Program-made: the position numbers and the translations under genes
Part shown: positions 5,952 to 8,207 of the stretch, in pieces
Numbering within the stretch: the first letter of the stretch is position 1
How the letters are laid out: each line of letters starts with the position of its first letter
NCBI GenBank assembly: GCA_007130345.1
Contig: SLSP01000256.1
Coordinates: forward strand, 1 to 8,207
DNA length: 8,207 bases
DNA from: Thermoflexales bacterium
GTDB lineage: Bacteria > Chloroflexota > Anaerolineae > B4-G1 > SLSP01
Direction of reading: 5' to 3'
Notes under the pieces: generated by a model
The model's input: the letters and a program-made list of their open reading frames with translations, nothing else
Told to the model about the DNA's origin: nothing
Database searches by the model: none

Positions 5952-5990
5952 ATGAAAACAAGCGATGAAGAAACGAGCAACACCCTATAA
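5952..5990 (+). other. Possible 12-codon leader ORF overlapping the ylxR start
   Basis: ATG at 5952 opens MKTSDEETSNTL, ending with TAA at 5988-5990. AGGGA (5939-5943) lies 8 bases upstream, a good ribosome binding site. The ylxR ATG at 5965, in another reading frame, has none. The short ORF may load ribosomes for coupled ylxR translation, or the arrangement may be chance. There is no homology to judge by. Confidence 0.3.
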
Positions 5991-6288
5991 AAAACACGTT
6001 CCTGAGCGGACGTGTATTGCATGCCGCGCCAAGCGTCCCAAGCGAGACCTGGTGCGCATAGTCCACCACACCGAAGATGGTGTGATGGTCGATGAGATGG
6101 GGAAAAGCAAGGGGCGGGGAGCGTATCTCTGTCGCCAAAGCGTGTGTTGGAATCACGCGCTCCGGCGGGGCGCGCTCCAACGCGCGCTGCGTGTAACCTT
6201 AACGCCAGAGGAGATCGCGGCAGTAGAAACTTATGCGCAATCTCTCCCCAAAACTTTGGCAGTAGATGAAACGATACAGGAGGAATAA
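5965..6288 (+). CDS. ylxR: YlxR/RnpM family RNA-binding protein (DUF448)
   Basis: A 107-residue basic protein with both family signatures, RTCIACR (15-21) and GRGAYLC (50-56). The usual family location between nusA and infB is kept. Four cysteines (17, 20, 56, 61) are spaced so that they might bind a metal, which is a guess. YlxR proteins are small nucleoid- or RNA-associated factors; the Bacillus subtilis member has been reported to bind RNase P RNA and modulate the enzyme. The start at 5965 is the only in-frame choice because TGA occurs in frame at 5953-5955. No Shine-Dalgarno precedes it at a usual distance. An overlapping 12-codon ORF with a better ribosome binding site starts at 5952. 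The last 30 residues are less basic and contain the infB ribosome binding site. Confidence 0.93.
   Translation: MKKRATPYKKHVPERTCIACRAKRPKRDLVRIVHHTEDGVMVDEMGKSKGRGAYLCRQSVCWNHALRRGALQRALRVTLTPEEIAAVETYAQSLPKTLAVDETIQEE
6278..6284 (+). promoter_or_regulatory. Strong Shine-Dalgarno of infB inside the end of ylxR
   Basis: AGGAGGA lies within the last codons of ylxR, with 8 bases between AGGAGG and the infB ATG at 6292. It is the strongest ribosome binding site in the window and contrasts with the weak or absent one of ylxR. IF2 should therefore be made in excess of YlxR from the same message. Confidence 0.88.
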
Positions 6289-6291
6289 GCT

Positions 6292-8067
6292 ATGAGTGAA
6301 ACAGAAGTCATTATACCGGAAATTATCACCGTGCGTGATCTGGCGGAGTTGTTGGATGAGACGCCCATCAAGATCATCAAAACCTTGATGAACAATGGCG
6401 TCTTGGCAAGCATCAATCAGCAGGTCGATTTTGACACCGCCGCCATCATCGCCAGCGAGTTCGGCTATGAAGCCACGCTGCCCTTTGCGGATGTCACGGA
6501 AGAGGCGGAATCCGAGCTTTCGGCCTGGCAAATCCTCCTGGCTAATGAAGAACCGGAAGACCTCAAGGATCGCCCTCCGGTTGTCACCATCTTGGGGCAT
6601 GTGGATCATGGCAAAACGTCGATGCTGGACGCCATTCGGCACACCAACGTGGTGGGCGACGAAAGTGGCGGCATCACACAGCACATCGGCGCGTACCAGA
6701 TCAAGCACAATGGCCGCCGCATCACCTTTCTGGACACCCCCGGTCACGCGGCGTTCACCGCGATGCGGGCGCGCGGCGCGCACACGACGGACATCGCCGT
6801 GTTGGTGGTGGCCGCCGACGATGGCGTGAAGCCACAGACCACCGAGGCCATCAATCACGCGCGCGCGGCCCATGTGCCCATCATCGTCGCGCTGAACAAA
6901 ATCGACAAGAACAACGCGCAGCCCGAAGCTGTCAAGCAGCAGTTAGCAAATGAAGGGCTGATGACTGACGAGTGGGGCGGCAAAACGATGGTGATTCCCG
7001 TCTCTGCCAAAAACCAGGTCGGATTAGAAGACCTACTGGAGGCCATCGTCCTGCTCGCCGACGAGATCGGCGTCAAAGCCAACCCGGAACGCCCGGCGGT
7101 GGGCACCGTCATTGAAGGGCGGATGGACAAGCACCGCGGCCCGCTGGCGACCATTCTGGTGCAGAACGGCACACTGCGCACCGGTGACGTGGTGATCGTG
7201 GGGCGGACGTGGGGCAAGGCCCGCGCCCTGGTCGATGAAAACGACGTGCGCCATCGCACGGCTCCCCCCGCGACCCCGATGCTGATCCTCGGCCTGAACG
7301 ACGTGCCTGAAGCGGGCGACCGGCTGGAAGTGGTCAAGGACGAGCGCACTGCCCGCGCCATCGCCGAAAAGCGCCAGGAAGAGGAGAAGCAGCGCACCGT
7401 CTCGCGCCAGCCGCGCACGCTATCGCTGGATGACTTCTCCGCCCGCATCCGCGAAGGCGAGGTCAAGGAACTGAACATCGTGCTCAAAACGGACGTGCAA
7501 GGCTCCATCGAGCCTATCGTCACCAGTATGGAACGCCTGAGCAACGAGGAAGTGAAGGTCAACATGATCCACGCCGCCGCCGGCAATATCAGCGAATCCG
7601 ACATCACGCTGGCGACGGCTTCCGAAGGGATCGTCATCGGCTTCCGCGTCGATCCCGATGCCGCCGCGCGCCGCGCCGCCGACAGCCAGGGCGTGAAAAT
7701 CCAGACCTACGACATCATCTACGAGATCATCGACGATGTGGAAAAGGCCCTCACCGGGCTGCTCGATCCCACCTATGAGGAAAAGATCATCGGGATGGCA
7801 ACCGTCCGCGCCACCTTCGAGATTCCGCGCCTGGGCCGCATCGCCGGGTGCTACGTGAACGATGGCCTGATCCGCCGCAACGCGCAAGTGCGCGTCCTCC
7901 GCGATGACGCGGTGATCCACGAGGGGTACATCGACTCCCTCAAGCGCTTCGAGAAGGACGTGCGCGAGGTGAAGCAGCAGTTTGAATGTGGCGTCAGGGT
8001 CGAGGACTTCGACGATGTGCAGGAAGGAGATCGCTTGCAGTTCTTCGTGATGGAAAGATCGGAGTAG
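6292..8067 (+). CDS. infB: Translation initiation factor IF-2
   Basis: A 591-residue GTPase that places initiator fMet-tRNA on the 30S subunit and promotes joining of the 50S subunit. A compact IF2 N-terminal domain (about 11-61, ITVRDLAELLDETPIKIIKT) is followed by the G domain: P-loop GHVDHGKT (102-109), switch I region GGITQHIGAY (126-135), DTPGH (148-152), NKID (202-205) and SAK (238-240). Domain II starts near 265, a charged linker lies near 350-390, and domain III and the fMet-tRNA-binding C-terminal domain (from about 480) complete the protein. It lacks the long, repetitive N-terminal extension of the 890-residue E. coli protein and is near the family minimum. ATG 6292 follows the ylxR stop by 3 bases, so the genes are probably coupled. 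All catalytic motifs are intact. Confidence 0.98.
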   Translation: MSETEVIIPEIITVRDLAELLDETPIKIIKTLMNNGVLASINQQVDFDTAAIIASEFGYEATLPFADVTEEAESELSAWQILLANEEPEDLKDRPPVVTILGHVDHGKTSMLDAIRHTNVVGDESGGITQHIGAYQIKHNGRRITFLDTPGHAAFTAMRARGAHTTDIAVLVVAADDGVKPQTTEAINHARAAHVPIIVALNKIDKNNAQPEAVKQQLANEGLMTDEWGGKTMVIPVSAKNQVGLEDLLEAIVLLADEIGVKANPERPAVGTVIEGRMDKHRGPLATILVQNGTLRTGDVVIVGRTWGKARALVDENDVRHRTAPPATPMLILGLNDVPEAGDRLEVVKDERTARAIAEKRQEEEKQRTVSRQPRTLSLDDFSARIREGEVKELNIVLKTDVQGSIEPIVTSMERLSNEEVKVNMIHAAAGNISESDITLATASEGIVIGFRVDPDAAARRAADSQGVKIQTYDIIYEIIDDVEKALTGLLDPTYEEKIIGMATVRATFEIPRLGRIAGCYVNDGLIRRNAQVRVLRDDAVIHEGYIDSLKRFEKDVREVKQQFECGVRVEDFDDVQEGDRLQFFVMERSE

Positions 8068-8084
8068 CCACTGCCCCCGTGCAT

Positions 8085-8113
8085 AGGGGAGCACCGCATC
8101 CGTTGACTCCCCT
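8085..8113 (+). terminator. Weak hairpin after infB
   Basis: AGGGGAG (8085-8091) pairs with CTCCCCT (8107-8113) across a 15-base loop, but the next bases are GGAAAAAGGG rather than T residues. It is not a classic terminator. The following repeat copy contains the near-palindrome AAAAATCCGATTTTT (8133-8147), which might help to end transcription. The message may instead continue to genes beyond the window. Confidence 0.3.
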
Positions 8114-8129
8114 GGAAAAAGGGCAAAAA

Positions 8130-8206
8130 TCCAAAAATCCGATTTTTCCACACGCGACCTACTACTTATATGAAATTCGCACGCGAAAAATCTATCTGTA
8201 GTATCA
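8130..8206 (-). repeat. Repeat element copy B, inverted relative to copy A
   Basis: The complement of 8130-8206 aligns without gaps to 5854-5930, with 71 of 77 positions identical by hand count. Four of the six differences fall in a 9-base stretch of the right arm (facing 5890-5898). The outer arm matching 5833-5853 would lie beyond the window end, so this copy is incomplete here. It begins 63 bases after the infB stop codon. AAAAATCC is repeated directly at its inner edge (8126-8140). Confidence 0.85.
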
Positions 8207-8207
8207 A

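Larger units (their letters stand above)
5635..5964. other. Long structured intergenic region between nusA and ylxR
   Basis: These 330 bases hold no supportable gene, although nusA and ylxR are commonly packed tightly. From left to right there are: a hairpin TCCTGATA-TGT-TATCAGGA (5674-5692); a short direct repeat GACGTT (5711 and 5722); a GC-rich hairpin (5728-5751); a terminator-like hairpin (5757-5792); a hairpin CATGGAA-ACCG-TTCCATG (5794-5811); and a palindromic repeat element (5833-5925). TATGTTATCAG (5681-5691) resembles the extended -10 of the other promoters here but has no matching -35 box. A weak promoter candidate, TTGGAC (5926-5931) with TATCAT 16 bases later (5948-5953), would leave almost no leader for ylxR. 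How ylxR-infB is transcribed is therefore open: readthrough past 5792 or a promoter I cannot identify firmly. Confidence 0.7.

Noticed and set aside
5926..5953. Promoter TTGGAC, 16-base spacer, TATCAT in front of ylxR
   Set aside because: The predicted start would fall about 5 bases before the ylxR ATG and inside the short upstream ORF. Kept only as a weak possibility.
8066..8092. GCCACTG followed by a GGGGAG hairpin, recalling part of a cobalamin riboswitch
   Set aside because: Only one short motif is present, and the B12-box and core helices are missing. It also lies after infB rather than ahead of a B12-related gene.
7420..8151. A 243-codon frame antisense to the end of infB
   Set aside because: It is a shadow of the conserved IF2 C-terminal domains and shows no family signature.

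Overview
This is a chromosomal housekeeping segment, apparently from a GC-rich bacterium. It holds two divergent blocks of RNA-metabolism genes around a tRNA-Glu gene. The use of RNase J, the gene order nusA-ylxR-infB, a short IF2 and a NusA with a long acidic tail would fit Chloroflexota (Anaerolineae-like). That placement is an impression from protein style, not a demonstrated assignment.

Left block, minus strand (1-3068): a consensus promoter (3041-3068) drives ribonuclease J (1318-2967). A GT4-type glycosyltransferase (109-1290) follows 27 bases downstream. After it come the first 25 codons of a further gene, complement(<1..77), with a good ribosome binding site and a hydrophobic N-terminus. 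All three probably share one transcript.

Centre (3063-3540): a divergent promoter (3084-3111) reads tRNA-Glu(UUC) (3126-3200), followed by two strong hairpin terminators (3207-3240 and 3305-3350). A third promoter (3403-3430) starts the nusA transcript. Its roughly 100-base leader contains an intrinsic-terminator-like hairpin (3471-3501), a candidate attenuator.

Right block, plus strand (3541-8067): nusA (697 aa, with a long charged linker and an acidic/basic tail), then an unusually long 330-base gap, then ylxR and infB separated by only 3 bases. The gap holds three hairpins plus a terminator-like hairpin, and a repeat element next to ylxR. These genes belong to one functional set: transcription elongation/termination/antitermination (NusA), an RNA-binding modulator (YlxR) and translation initiation (IF2). 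rimP is not upstream of nusA, and anything after infB (rbfA would be usual) lies outside the window.

The most unusual signal is non-coding. A roughly 77-base sequence occurs twice in inverted orientation, before ylxR (5854-5930) and after infB (8130-8206), with 71 of 77 positions identical by my hand alignment. The first copy sits inside a 93-base imperfect palindrome (5833-5925) with perfect 14-base ends. This looks like a dispersed palindromic (REP/MITE-like) element bracketing ylxR-infB. The second copy runs to the window edge.
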